A DNA stretch of 64,000 nucleotides from Lytechinus variegatus (GCF_018143015.1 NC_054741.1:56683048-56747047), one strand, 5' to 3'. Counted from the first letter of the stretch, positions 37,200-48,463 are shown. Notes: a model not told the origin generated them from the sequence alone. Numbers and translations: made by a program.

Positions 37200-38425
37200 G
37201 CTCCCCATCCATCGGTCGCCGTACTTGATCAAATCTTATCTGCGATATAAAGCAGTTAAACATCTCACACTACAAAGAGAACACAGTCACATGATTTTAT
37301 GAATCTGTACAATTTTGGCAAGTTTTGAGAGAAAGAATCCTCAAATCTCTGTGCCGCTCTCTGGAGCAACATTAATGACGTATCCATGTAATTCTATAAT
37401 TTAAACGTAATAACAAGTACAAAATTGCACGTAAGATGTGAAGAAGTAAGGATGTGAATATTCATGAACTTCACAATAACTTTACTGACGTTGCAGATTA
37501 TAATGACAAAAGCGTCAGCTTACTCGCATCCTGTTATCGGGTCAACCTTTCTTTTATCGGTCGTCGTCTTACTTGGGCAAAATTATACTTTGCTCTCTTT
37601 AATATCTCGTTCCATGGGCTCTAGTTGGTAGTAGACCCGAAAGCTTTCGTCTCATTTTAGAATGAAATGTGAGGCTTAATATCTCGATAAAGTTAAAATG
37701 ATTGTTTATTTTCATATCAAGCGAAAAAAAAGAGAAAATATGCCACAAAGTTGAAACTAGTTCAGACATTAAATGAGTAGTCATTAGCCTGGACGCCACC
37801 CATTGGAAATGACCATGCACCCTGATTATTTTTCCCCCTTTTTTAAAGATCGGTGACGAAAGTAGTGGTTGGTAAAAGCTGACGCTTTAAACGAGTCGTT
37901 TGTTTTTTTAGTTGAGAATCATATGCAACTTTTGACAAGTAACCAATGGTCAGACGGAAAACTAAGCAACAGCGAACCAATATTTTTAGAAGTATGCCAA
38001 GTTGAAATATGCATCGTTTAGAAAGATTACCTTAAAAGTTATTTTTACAGATTATGTGTCATTAAGAAAACTGTTTTAAATCTGCTTTTATCGGAAACCT
38101 GCGACCAAGCAAAGTGAGCAAGCCACTAAGAAGTCGGATTTGTTTTTTCTAAATTAGCAAATATTATTTGGAAACACATTTCGCTTGTACAATTGGCCAA
38201 AATTTACAGGAATGTGACACTCATTTTAGTCTGAGTTTTTTACTAGAAAGGAATAAAAAATCCTAACCCCCTAAAGACACAAGTTGGGTTGAAAATTCAA
38301 CCATATGTCATAAAAAGCATGATAAGGTCCAATTGAGCAATAGTTTTTGAAGGGATTACTCCATACATTCCAGCATGAAATTATTTCGGGTGGCTTTTGT
38401 TTTCTTTCTTTGCATTAGTTGAATT

Positions 38426-38588
38426 GTAGGAGATAGCGCGAACGCAGATCTCCGCTACCATAAATTGTACGCCCGAGTTCCCCACGTTTGGGGGAATCGC
38501 AAGGTTCAGCAAGCCGGAGTGCAATGGCAAGCCTCGCCCTGGGGGTGCATCCTTCTTGATCAATGCGACCCCTGCGCCAGGTAAGTAT
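38426..38588 (-). ncRNA. U1: U1 snRNA, copy 20
   Basis: The gene matches the consensus. A few bases (CAGT) are missing upstream in the AACACAGTCACATG stretch. Confidence 0.96.
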
Positions 38589-39806
38589 GCTCCCCATCCA
38601 TCGGTCGCCGTACTTGATCAAATCTTATCTGCGATATAAAGCAGTTAAACATCTCACACTACAAAGAGAACACATGATTTTATGAATCTGTACAATTTTG
38701 GCAAGTTTTGAGAGAAAGAAACCTCAAATCTCTGTGCCGCTCTCTGGAGCAACATTAATGACGTATCCATGTAATTCTATAATTTAAACGTAATAACAAG
38801 TATAAAATTGCACGTAAGATGTGAAGAAGTAAGGATGTGAATATTCATGAACTTCACAATAACTTTACTGACGTTGCAGATTATAATGACAAAAGCGTCA
38901 GCTTACTCGCATCCTGTTATCGGGTCAACCTTTCTTTTATTGGTCGTCGTCTTACTTGGGCAAAATTATACTTTGCTCTCTTTAATATCTCGTTCCATGG
39001 GCTCTAGTTGGTAGTAGACCCGAAAGCTTTCGTCTCATTTTAGAATGAAATGTGAGGCTTAATATCTCTATAAAGTTAAAATGATTGTTTATTTTCATAT
39101 CAAGCGAAAAAAAAGAAAATATGCCACAAAGTTGAAACTAGTTCAGACATTAAATGAGTAGTCATTAGCCTGGACGCCACCCATTGGAAATGACCATGCA
39201 CCCTGATTATTTTTCCCCCTTTTTTAAAGATCGGTGACGAAAGTAGTGGTTGGTAAAAGCTGACGCTTTAAACGAGTCGTTTGTTTTTTTAGTTGAGAAT
39301 CATAATGCAACTTTTGACAAGTAACCAATGGTCAGACGGAAAACTAAGCAACAGCGAACCAATATTTTTAGAAGTATGCCAAGTTGAAATATGCATCGTT
39401 TAGAAAGATTACCTTAAAAGTTATTTTTACAGATTATGTGTCATTAAGAAAACTGTTTTAAATCTGCTTTTATCGGAAACCTGCGACCAAGCAAAGTGAG
39501 CAAGCCACTAAGAAGTCGGATTTGTTTTTTCTAAATTAGCAAATATTATTTGGAAACACATTTCGCTTGTACAATTGGCCAAAATTTACAGGAATGTGAC
39601 ACTCATTTTAGTCTGAGAATTTTACTAGAAAGGAATAAAAATCCTAACCCCCTAAAGACACAAGTTGGGTTGAAAATTCAACCATATGTCATAAAAAGCA
39701 TGATAAGGTTCATTTGAGCAATAGTTTTTGAAGGGATTACTCCATACATTCCAGCATGAAATTATTTCGGTTGGCTTTTGTTTTCTTTCTTTGCATTAGT
39801 TGAATT

Positions 39807-39969
39807 GTAGGAGATAGCGCGAACGCAGATCTCCGCTATCATAAATTGTACGCCCGAGTTCCCCACGTTTGGGGGAATCGCAAGGTTCAGCAAGCCGGAG
39901 TGCAATGGCAAGCCTCGCCCTGGGGGTGCATCCTTCTTGATCAATGCGACCCCTGCGCCAGGTAAGTAT
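39807..39969 (-). ncRNA. U1: U1 snRNA, copy 21 (array-edge copy, altered Sm site)
   Basis: It is full length. The Sm-site context on the minus strand is AATTTATGA instead of AATTTATGG, changing the last consensus G. This may reduce Sm-ring assembly. Only about 80 bp of array-type upstream sequence remains (to 40050), so the proximal promoter block is kept but distal upstream spacer is lost. Both facts make it a candidate weak or dead edge copy. Confidence 0.93.
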
Positions 39970-40050
39970 GCTCCCCATCCATCGGTCGCCGTACTTGATC
40001 AAATCTTATCTGCGATATAAAGCAGTTAAACATCTCACACTACAAAGAGA

Positions 40051-40490
40051 ATTGTACTGTTCAACTAAAGCCTTTACAACGGATATTATTCATGTAGTGG
40101 CTCTTGAATTTTTCTCTAATTTTCGATTGAAATGCATGATGTTTAACAACTTTTAAGCATTACCAAGACGGTTCGATATGAAATAAATCTCACATTGATA
40201 GATTTAACAGTCAGTCAGCTTGAAATTTGATCTTATCAAATTCGTAAAATGCATTTAAAAACAACTAGGCCTATGCCACATAATGCGACATGATTTTTTT
40301 ATAACAATGATTTAAATCTCACAATTTTTTTGAAATTTTAATGAGTGGTCTCTCCATGTAGAAACCCCATCCAAGACGAAAAAACCCCACAACAAACTGT
40401 TTGAAGGTCCCTATATAGACACATAAACAAAAGTTGTTGAAATGACAATATCCAGATAATATATTATCCAAATATTATTACAGCCCCCTA
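40051..40490. other. Non-array flank, no gene seen
   Basis: AT-rich unique-looking DNA begins at the abrupt right boundary of the array. No repeat terminus, target duplication or open frame of interest was found here. Confidence 0.5.
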
Positions 40491-40496
40491 ATTGTG

Positions 40497-40770
40497 GGTG
40501 CGTCGTGGTCTAGTGGTACTAACTTTCGCCTTTTAAACAGTGGGTCGTGGGTTCGAATCCTAGCATTGGCGTGTTTCCCTTCAGCAAGAAATTTATCCAC
40601 ACTGTGCAGGACTCGACCCAGGTGAGGTGAATCCGGGAGGAATCGCTCCTTGCATGCACGTATCGCCGGTGATGGTGTAGGTCGAGCTAAACCCGGGGTG
40701 ATAATAGAAGCGCTTGTATCCTGAGGAAAAAAGCGCTTAATAAATCCAGCTGTAATTATTATCAATACTA
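40497..40770 (+). mobile_element. tRNA-derived SINE
   Basis: A tRNA-like head carries box A (TGGTCTAGTGG, 40506-40516) and box B (GGGTTCGAATCC, 40549-40560). A longer tRNA-unrelated body follows, then an ATTATTATC-like end. Body words (AGGTGAGGTGAAT, GGGGTGATAATA) recur at 46728-46860. The head does not close into a full tRNA and the unit is far too long for one. Confidence 0.8.
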
Positions 40771-41280
40771 TCATATTTTTTTAGTTATTAATGAGTTTTC
40801 GCTTCCACGACACCCGTCGGATTCAAGAACATAGAAAATGTATTGACAAATGCCCTTCGTGACAAAGCACAATCAAGAAGTCTTTGTCGAATATTGATGA
40901 ATCAATACAGCAGTTTCGTCCTGGACTCTGGACACACGTCACATTTGCATTTTTCCCATCAGCTCCGAAACTTACAACGAAATAGCGGTTCTGGTTCGCC
41001 ATTTTATTACAAAGACTTTCCAATTTTCCATCGTCATGTGACGGACAATTTCAAAACTCGCTATTGTAGGAGATATATACGTGTATAGCGCCAAGGCAGA
41101 TCTTGTCTACATAATTAAGTTAACAAATATCAACGATCAGGTAATCTAAATTGATGACATCTTTGAATAAAATCATGAAAAATTTAATTCATGATGTCAT
41201 ACGGCTTTTAGAAACAAATAATTTTTTTACCATGACAGGATCACGTTCTCTATTCATCTCTGATCTCAACACTTTCCCTA
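40771..41280. other. Intergenic, no gene recognised
   Basis: Overlapping open frames at 40823-41023 (minus) and 40843-41088 (plus) are each under 82 codons, with no domain or splice support. I see no other feature. Confidence 0.4.
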
Positions 41281-44200
41281 TTAGTATCCCTAAATTAGAC
41301 CTCAAAATAGTCAATCTGGAATAAAATTATTGGAAATGGTTTTTCAACTGATTTGAGTAGGTATGGGTGTCAACATTTACCAAAAAAAGTTAGGAGGAAT
41401 ACGGGTTGGGGAAAGTGGTTTTTTTCAAGGTCAAAGGTCAATGACCTTTTCATATATACCGTATAATGATATCTCTGAGATGGAAAGGCGCAGGTTGGTG
41501 ATAATGGTGTCAAAATGTACAGATTCTTACAAGAAGGTAAAATAGAATGAATGTGAGTACCTAGAATGGATATTCACCAATAAAATTCAAGGTCAAAGCT
41601 TTCAAAAGGTCAATGACCTTTTTACATTATATATATCATACTGTATAATGGTATCTCTGAGATGAAAAGGCACAGGTTGGTGATCATGGTGTCAAAATGC
41701 ACAGATTCTGATCAGAAGATCAAATAAAATAAAATTAAGGACATAGAATGCATATTCACCCATAAAATTTAAGGCCAAAGGTCAATGACTTTTTATACAT
41801 TATATACCATATTATATACTGGTATCTCGAAGATAAAACGGCGCAGGTTGGTGTTCTTGGTGTCAGAATACACAGATTCTTACAGGAAGATCAAATAAAA
41901 TGAAATTAAGTATCGACAATGCACATTCACCCTTAAAATTCAAAGACAAATGTCAATGTCCTTTTTGACATTAGATAATAATAATGGTATCACTGAGATA
42001 AAAAACCACAGGTTAGTGATCTTGGTGCCAAAATGCAAAGATTTGTACAAGAATCTTCTGAAAATGGGTAGGATAGGTCTAACTCTCATGTCACAGCTAG
42101 CATCATCTGAGAGCATTTCCAAACAGCAGAGGGATGATGATGAAGTGAAGGCCATCATTAGAGCTGCATGTATATCAACTTCAACAAAGATGAATTCCCG
42201 TATTATTATTAATTACCTCTCATTGCGAGCTGCCAGAATCTCTTGAGATGCTAATGTTGCAGGACAAAACTTCATATCTGCTCTCTGCCGTACGTCACCC
42301 ATGATGCTATTTCTACTAGTTTGTACAAGGATCATTATTTGGTCCAGAATAACTGAGTGTTATCATGCACAAATTAGGCATATGATATGATAATGAAATT
42401 CAAAAGGAGATAACAGCTTAAAAGTACACATCCATTGACCTAACAAAACTCCTACAGCACCACGTCCAGTTCTTGAGAATCAAGCTATGCAACATATCAG
42501 TAATAATATAGACCCTGGTCTGATATCCATTGGCAGAACGTTATTAGGCTTTCATTGAATGGGCCAGGTATATCAAAGTCCTGAAAATGTCAGAAGGTTT
42601 TCAAAAGTTTAATTACTCTTTGCTGAAGTTGAGACACTTAACTTCATTTACTATGACAAAAGCTGCAGCTCTAATGATTGCCTTATTTTGATTCTTCATC
42701 ATTGCCCCTGGCTATATGAAAATGTTCTTAGATGATGCATGCCATTAGGGTTAGGCCTATCCTTTCCATTTACAGATTAAGTTATAGTTTATAGTATTGA
42801 TTGTAGCAATTGAGGTTAGTGACCTATTGCTTCAGAAAAATTAGTACCTTGATTTAGATTTATAAAATGCATATGTAAATGCTGCTACTTTAGACAACTT
42901 CACCATTTTAGATCATATCATACATGATTTTTTTTACACTTTTGGCAATGCATTACTACAATATATATTAAAAAGTGCTATTTGATATCGATTTCACCTC
43001 GAACTTTTATTTTGACGTCATCATTGGTCAAGGAATCAACTATTAAATTTGTGTTCATTTTCCATGCAGGTCAGTCTTTTTCCCATAAGAATCACTATAT
43101 ACAATGAAGTTATCAAGTTATCGACCTATTTACTTAAATTCCCTGACGTTATTGATATAGTTGATTGACTTCTAACCCTTAAATATATTTTCCATGGCCG
43201 CCATTATTTATCCCTATTTCAGAGTGAAATTATTAAACATCCAAGTTTTCATTACAAGTATCTTTCTTTCTATAATTCACAAATAAAATGTGAATATAAT
43301 ATTTATGAATTACTATCTTTTTTTGGGGGGGGGATCATGCATGGATGTATAAATATTTATTAACTTTTGACCTTTGACTCTGGACTCTGATTATTTTGTG
43401 CCTTTTCATCTTCTTGCAAAAATTGCTTTTTGACACCAAATCACCAACCTGCGACTTTTCATCTCAGAGATACCATTATACCGTATATAATGTAAAAAGG
43501 TCATTGACCTTTGAAAGGCTTTGACATTGAATTTCATTGGTAAATGAGCATTGTAGGTACCTTATTTGATTTTATTTGATCTTCTTGTAAGAATCTGTGA
43601 ATTTTTGACACCAAGATCACCAACCTGCGCCTTTTCATCTCAGAGATACCATTGTACCGTATATGGTATATAATGTAAAAGGGTCATTGACCTTTGAAAG
43701 GCTTTGGTCTTGGATTTCATTGGTGAATAAGCATTGTGGGTACTTGATTTGATCTTCGTGTAAAAATCTGTGCATTTTGACACCAAGATCACCAACCTGT
43801 GCCTTTTCATCTCAGATATACCATTATACCGTATATGGTATATATTTTTAAAAAGGTCGATGACCTTTGAAAGGCTTTGACCTTGAATGTTTTTGGTTAA
43901 TGTGCATTCTGGGGACTTAATTTTATTTTATTTGATCTTCCTGTAAGAACCTCTGCATTTTGACACCAAGATCACCAACCTGTGCCTTTTCATCTCAGAG
44001 ATACCACTATACCGTATATGGTATATAGTGTAAAAAAGGTCACTGACCTTTGAAAGGCTTTGACCTTGAATTTCATCAGTGAATGAGCATTGTAGGTATT
44101 TGATTTTATTTTATTTGATCTTCTTGTAAGAATCTGTGCATTTTGACACCATGATCACCAACTTGTAGTATTTTATCTGGGAGATACCATGATACAGTAT

Positions 44201-44364
44201 ATTTAAAAAGGTCATTGACCTTTGACCTTGAAAAAATGCACTTTCCCCAACCCGTATTCTTCCTAACTTTTTTTTGGTAAATGTTGACACCCATACCTAC
44301 TCAAATCAGTCAAAAAACCATTTCCAATAATTTTATTCCAGATGGTTACTAATTATGGGATACT
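41281..44364. mobile_element. Large fold-back element with tandem-repeat inverted arms
   Basis: The two ends are reverse complements: TAGTATCCC near 41282 with its complement near 44364, then ATCTGGAATAAAATTATTGG and about 200 further bases per side. Inside each arm a unit of about 165-183 bp is repeated, four times on the left (GGTATCTCTGAGAT-type cores near 41469, 41651, 41821, 41985) and five times on the right in inverted form (near 43461, 43637, 43808, 43990, 44173). The middle (about 42060-43330) is single-copy and AT-rich with no transposase. Sea urchins are known to carry fold-back TU elements with tandem-repeat arms; this resembles that class, but family identity is not shown. No clear target duplication was found. 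Confidence 0.8.
41428..41447. promoter_or_regulatory. AGGTCA half-site cluster (DR1 plus IR1) in the left arm
   Basis: Two AGGTCA half-sites one base apart (DR1) are followed, after one base, by the inverted half-site TGACCT (IR1). DR1 and IR1 layouts of AGGTCA are binding configurations of nuclear receptors such as HNF4, RXR partners and EcR/FXR-type receptors. The mirror image occurs at 44209-44228. Binding is inferred only. Confidence 0.4.
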
Positions 44365-44639
44365 ATATGCCTTCTCCCTTGTCACTCCTTATACAGAATT
44401 CAAAACGAGGCAAATATTTCCTTTTGTCTATTTAAATGCGGTGAGACTGCTTCGATGTAATCAGTTTGATTGATCACAATTCTTTTCTTTCAATCAATCA
44501 CATCCTATCTCCCCCATCGTCCTATAAAATGGGGAGTAAAACCATGCAGGGTAATCCTCTGAGGCTACATCGACACATTATATACATGGGCGCCACAATG
44601 GTCCTCTGATATTAGGAGCAGGATGGGGTGAAAGTATAT

Positions 44640-44880
44640 GTAGAAGTGTGGCTCAGTGGATAAGTCTCCCGACTTGAACCACAAGGTCTGGGGTTCGAAT
44701 CCCACCGCAGCCTTTTGCAAAGGCGCTTATCTACATTTGCTACTCCCCACACAGGTGTAGTTAATGGGTACCCAGCAGGGAGAAATTCCTTGAGTGCTCG
44801 GGTCCATTTAGGGTAGCCGAGCTAAGGCCAGAGTAGTATGCAGCGATTAGAAACATTGTATTAAGCCCTATATAAGGTAA
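44640..44880 (+). mobile_element. tRNA-derived SINE (second family member or relative)
   Basis: Box A (TGGCTCAGTGG, 44649-44659) and box B (GGGTTCGAATCC, 44691-44702) stand at tRNA spacing, followed by a body with TGGGTACCCAGCAGGGAG and an end near ATTAAGCCCTATATAAGG. It shares body layout with the SINE tail at 46728-46860. Confidence 0.75.
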
Positions 44881-45265
44881 CCCGACATATGCTCCGGCGA
44901 CGATTGCTCCGGTAACAAATGCTCCCCAAAATGCGACAATTGCTCCCCGACATTTGCTCCTCGACATTTGCTCCGCCGACATTAGCTCCGCCGACTGTTG
45001 TTCCGCCGACAGTTGCTCCGCCGACAGTTGCTCCGCCGAAAATTGCTCCGCCGACAGTTACTCCGCCGACAGTTGCTCTACCGACAATTGCTCCACATTT
45101 AGCGACAAATGCTACCCGAACGACACATGCTCCGGCGACAATTGATCCGCCAATATTTGCTCCGCATGTATATATAGGGACAGTTGCTCCGCCGAAATTT
45201 GCTCCGCATGTAGGGACAAATGCTCCTCTGATAATAGCTCCGCCGAAAATGCCATCCACCGAAAA
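44881..45265. repeat. 15-bp minisatellite (GACAGTTGCTCCGCC type)
   Basis: The unit GACAGTTGCTCCGCC recurs about every 15 bases. It is best preserved at about 44985-45090 and decays outwards, where units of other length and CATGTA interruptions appear. Because 15 is a multiple of three, every frame tends to stay open, giving APPTV- or CSADS-type repeats. I treat those as artefacts rather than genes. Confidence 0.85.
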
Positions 45266-45755
45266 ATATTTTTTTTTGTAAAACTAACAACGCTTCTTCT
45301 CCAAAGCTGTATGGTTTTTATCATTATTCTATACATTTTTAACATTCCTAGTTGAATTGCTCAGCGGAAAAAAATAGTTTGGCTCAATTTGAATTTTCCA
45401 TCAGCCCTTTTATCTCGATTATTTATCCCTTTCTTTCCTTGAAAACCACTTTCTCCTCCGTCCCTCTCTCCTCCTGTTTTAATTTTTTTTCTCTCTCTGC
45501 ATTCCTAGTAACTTCTGTTCCTATTTCTTTTACAACCTCTCCCATCTTCTCATATCTCTGTCTTCTCGCTCTAATGCTATTTTTGTCTGTTTTTCACTGT
45601 TTATTCTTCTAACTTGTTCCTACCCCCTCTAATGGAACTGAAAACAAATAAAGTTTTACAATCTTGTTAGAAAGGTGTTTCCTGTCACTTTCACTCCATT
45701 TTCTTTTATATTGTTTCCTTTCAATTACGTGCAATGTGAAAAAAAAACTCTCCTC
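45266..45755. other. Pyrimidine-rich non-coding stretch
   Basis: C/T-rich sequence with an AATAAA-type signal at about 45648, reminiscent of the 3' end of a degraded LINE or transcript. No RT motif is seen. The 86-codon frame at 45352-45612 is low in complexity. Confidence 0.35.
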
Positions 45756-45759
45756 TTAA

Positions 45760-46070
45760 AGGACATATCCACCACAAGAAAAAGTTGATTTGAATAAAAA
45801 GAGGAAATTCAAACAAGCGTAACACTGAAAATTTAATCAAAATTGGATGTAAAATAAGAAAGTTTTTAAGTTTCGCTTAATTTCACAAAATAGTTTATGC
45901 ACATCGTGGTCGGTATGCAAATGAGAGAACTGATGACATCACTCATTCACTATTTCTTTTATATTTTATTATAAGAAATATACAATATTCAAATTTTCTC
46001 CTCATTTTCCTGTGAAAAAAAAGTTTTATTTCTCCCTGAACATGTGGAATTATCATTATTTAACATTTCT
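45760..46070 (+). mobile_element. Partial MITE related to 58996-59460
   Basis: It starts after TTAA (45756-45759) with AGGACATATCCACCA and matches the other copy through the AAAATTGGATGTAAAATAAG and GATGACATCACTCA blocks. The right terminal repeat is not recognisable, so this copy is truncated or eroded. Confidence 0.65.
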
Positions 46071-46727
46071 TTGAAGGGGGTAGTCCTAATAGTCACTTCT
46101 TAGCTTTATTCTTATAAATCAAAAATAATATATATATCATAATCCTTAATTGAATAATGCAATCGCGAGCGCGAACATTTTTTTATTTCATTTATGTGTT
46201 TTGTCCTAAAATTTGAACATTCTGGACAATGTTATCATTAAAAAATGTGTATGCAACTGGCTAAAAACTACAAATGCGAAGCGCGAGCAGAAATTGTTAA
46301 TACACGCTTTGAACTGATAAAAAAGGTACCTGTTAAGGACTGCTTGCAGTTAGCCATGAAGACTACATATTTCAGCAATCAAATAATGCGAGCGCGAAGC
46401 GCGAGCTGAACACTTTTAACCTTTCTACAAAAACAAATTTCATCAGAGGTACAATACTAATTCTGTACGATTGTACGCGGACATTTTTCTTAAGTAAAAT
46501 GGAAGAAGCAATGAATTAATTAGAGAGGGTGGAGGGGGGGGGGGGCTAAGGGTAATGAAAAGAAGGAAAAAACCGAGATTTCTATATCTTATATTACACC
46601 CATTATTCAACGAAGACAACATAATGACTTCACGCTTGGATTGTCTTGCCTCCCCCTAAGCTATCACTGGCGCCGCCCTGGAATAATGTATCAATGCCGA
46701 TAGGAATAAGAACGCATTCAGGTGTTT
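46071..46727. other. Intergenic with GCGCGAGC-rich repeat words
   Basis: Between 46150 and 46410 the words GCGAGCGCGAA, GCGAAGCGCGAGC and GCGAGCGCGAAGCGCGAGC recur in AT-rich DNA, a pattern of an eroded repeat. A G12 run lies near 46535. No gene is recognised. Confidence 0.45.
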
Positions 46728-46860
46728 TTCCTGCACTCGACCAAGGTGAGGTGAATGGGTACCCGATATAGGAAGAAATTCCGATCAAGGTCCATGTAGC
46801 CTTGCTAAAGCCGGGATGATAATAACATTATCATGCTAAGCAGCCAGTTATTATAATTAT
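46728..46860 (+). mobile_element. SINE 3' fragment
   Basis: It lacks the tRNA-like head but contains ACTCGACCAAGGTGAGGTGAA and GGGATGATAATA, matching the body of the SINE at 40497-40770, and ends in ATTATTATTA. It is a 5'-truncated copy or remnant. Confidence 0.65.
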
Positions 46861-47042
46861 TATTATTTTTTTTGTTCGGGAAGGGGGGGGGGGCGATGGA
46901 GTTAACATGCGAGAGAACGGGTATCTGAACACCATTAATATTTGCCTCTCGTGTGAAAATTTCAGTCCGTATACATATACATCATGGAATAACTATATTT
47001 TCCTCATAGTTTCATTTGAGTTTACTGGGATAAACAACTTAC

Positions 47043-47280
47043 CAGAACATTTACCGATGAATAATGCATTAGGCGTCTCGTAAGAAACATAAAAGCTGAA
47101 TGTTATACAACGAGACATCTGATAAATGTCCATGTTCCTGGGGATCTGAAAGTCATGTGTCATCGTTTCATTTTTCAGCTCGTATTTCATTAAATGTTTA
47201 ATGTCGTTTCCTTTAATTGCTGTCTGCTTCATTGCGGAGTCGTTTATGAGCAAATGCCAATGAACCTTTATGGAAAACAC
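47043..47280 (-). CDS. Possible internal exon, unidentified protein
   Basis: The minus strand is open through this stretch and further upstream to about 47340. It meets a good splice donor (TTCTG followed by GTAAGT, boundary 47043/47042). The peptide includes MTHDFQIPRNMDIYQM and ITFSFYVSYETPNALFIG. The latter is loosely like the core strands of laminin-G-type sandwich domains, but the match is too weak for assignment. No convincing acceptor or neighbouring exon was found. It may equally be a chance open stretch. Confidence 0.22.
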
Positions 47281-47846
47281 AAACCTTTGAAAAACCCTAT
47301 TTTCCTTCGAGGCGAATTTGTAAATGAAGCAAATAATACAATTTGAATACTCACGACTATCATGTCTACCCTCTTTCCCTCATAAAACAGCTGTCTCCCA
47401 GACTCTCTCTTCCGTTCTTCCACTGTTTGCTCTCTTCTCCGAGTGTTAATTCACTTTCTTTCACTCCATGGCGCATGTGTGGAAATCTCAGGGGAGACGC
47501 GTCCCCCTACCCAAAATAGTAGGGGACACAATGTCAAATGTTCCCCGACTATTTTTATTCTTTTGTGATGGAAATAAATGCATTATTAAAACTCGAAATA
47601 AAACATGTATTTTGAAGGAGATGACCTTACGTTTTATAATCTTTTATTTTTGGCTTGAGTCCCCCTTACCTTTGGGTTGAGATTTCCGCCCTTGCCATGG
47701 CGCCCTTTACTCTCAAACTTTCCCTCTTTCTTCCGTTTTAGGCTATTCCCCTCTTCTCTCTTTGCATCCCTGTGTCATTCGATTTTGGTCTCGCTTACTA
47801 TGATGTCTATGTCTCACCCATAACACTCATGTGCACTTCCTCCTTG
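47281..47846. other. Intergenic, no gene recognised
   Basis: Pyrimidine-rich DNA with a 70-codon frame (47468-47680, plus) that has no domain and spans what looks like repeat-derived sequence (CAGGGGAGACGCGTCCCCCTA). Confidence 0.35.
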
Positions 47847-48439
47847 AAGGGATGGTCCGTGCTGAAAATATTTATATCTGAATAAATAGACTAAAATTTA
47901 TAGAGCAAAATGCTGAAATATTCATCAAAATCGGATAACAAATAACAAAGTTTTGAATGTTCAGTTCTATCAATATTTTGTGAAAACAGTTATAAGCACA
48001 TCGTCATAAATATTCATTAGGCTGGCTGATGATGTCACATCCCCACTTTCCTTTTTTCTTATGTTATTACATGAAATTATTTCATTTTTTTTTATACATG
48101 TGTAAATGATGTGTTTCCATTATGATGAAAGAAGTTGTGTCAATAAATAACTAATGCGCTTAATCAGTTGTCACTTCAATTGTTTAAGTTCTTGGTAGAA
48201 AAAAAGAAAGAAAAAAAATCATGTAATAAAATACAAAAGAACAAGTGGGATACGACATCACCATAATATCCATAAAGACATGTCTAGAACTGTTTCACTG
48301 GAATAATGCAAATCTTAAAATTCAATAACTTCGTTATTTGTTATCCGATTTTGATTTAAAAAAAATCAGCATTTGGCTTTGTGAAATTTACTCTATTTAT
48401 TGAGATATAAATATCCCCAGCCTGTATGAACCATCCCTT
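47847..48439. mobile_element. MITE with long terminal inverted repeats, 593 bp
   Basis: The ends (AAGGGATGGTCCG and reverse-complement AAGGGATGGTTCA) continue into paired arms of about 110 bp with shared blocks ATATTTATATCT, AATAAATAGA, CAAAATGCTGA and AAAATCGGATAACAAATAAC. No coding capacity. The AATCGGATaacaaata block recalls AATCGGATGTAAAATA in the MITE at 58996, so the two families may be distantly related. Confidence 0.8.
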
Positions 48440-48463
48440 TTAGATCATTCACATTCAGTCATG

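Larger units (their letters stand above)
4350..40050 (-). repeat. Tandem U1 snRNA gene array, unit about 1.39 kb, 21 U1 copies
   Basis: Units repeat head to tail at spacings of 1381 to 1405 bp once the two LINE insertions are discounted. Every complete unit holds one U1 gene on the minus strand, an upstream promoter block at higher coordinates, a 3' box and about 1.2 kb of spacer. The right boundary is abrupt at about 40050, inside the upstream flank of copy 21. The left boundary is a degenerate, U1-less spacer starting near 4350. Sea urchins are known to keep such arrays for embryonic U1 supply. Homogeneity of most copies indicates continuing concerted evolution. Spacer open frames of 60-85 codons recur in each unit only because the unit recurs. 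Confidence 0.95.

Noticed and set aside
4350-40050. CRISPR-like or satellite-only array
   Set aside because: Units are 1.39 kb with a recognisable U1 gene, far from any CRISPR layout. It is a gene array, not a plain satellite.
40497-40570. tRNA gene
   Set aside because: Box A and B are present, but the sequence does not close into a tRNA and continues into a SINE body. The same applies at 44640 and 55284.
41950-42246. 98-codon frame in the fold-back element
   Set aside because: The first half is translated tandem-repeat arm and the rest has no recognisable domain.
44861-45281. Proline/alanine/threonine- and glycine-repeat proteins (APPTV, GGATV)
   Set aside because: They are translations of a 15-bp minisatellite, which stays open in several frames on both strands.
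47468-47680. 70-codon plus-strand frame as a host gene
   Set aside because: No domain, no splice or promoter context, and the surroundings look repeat-derived.
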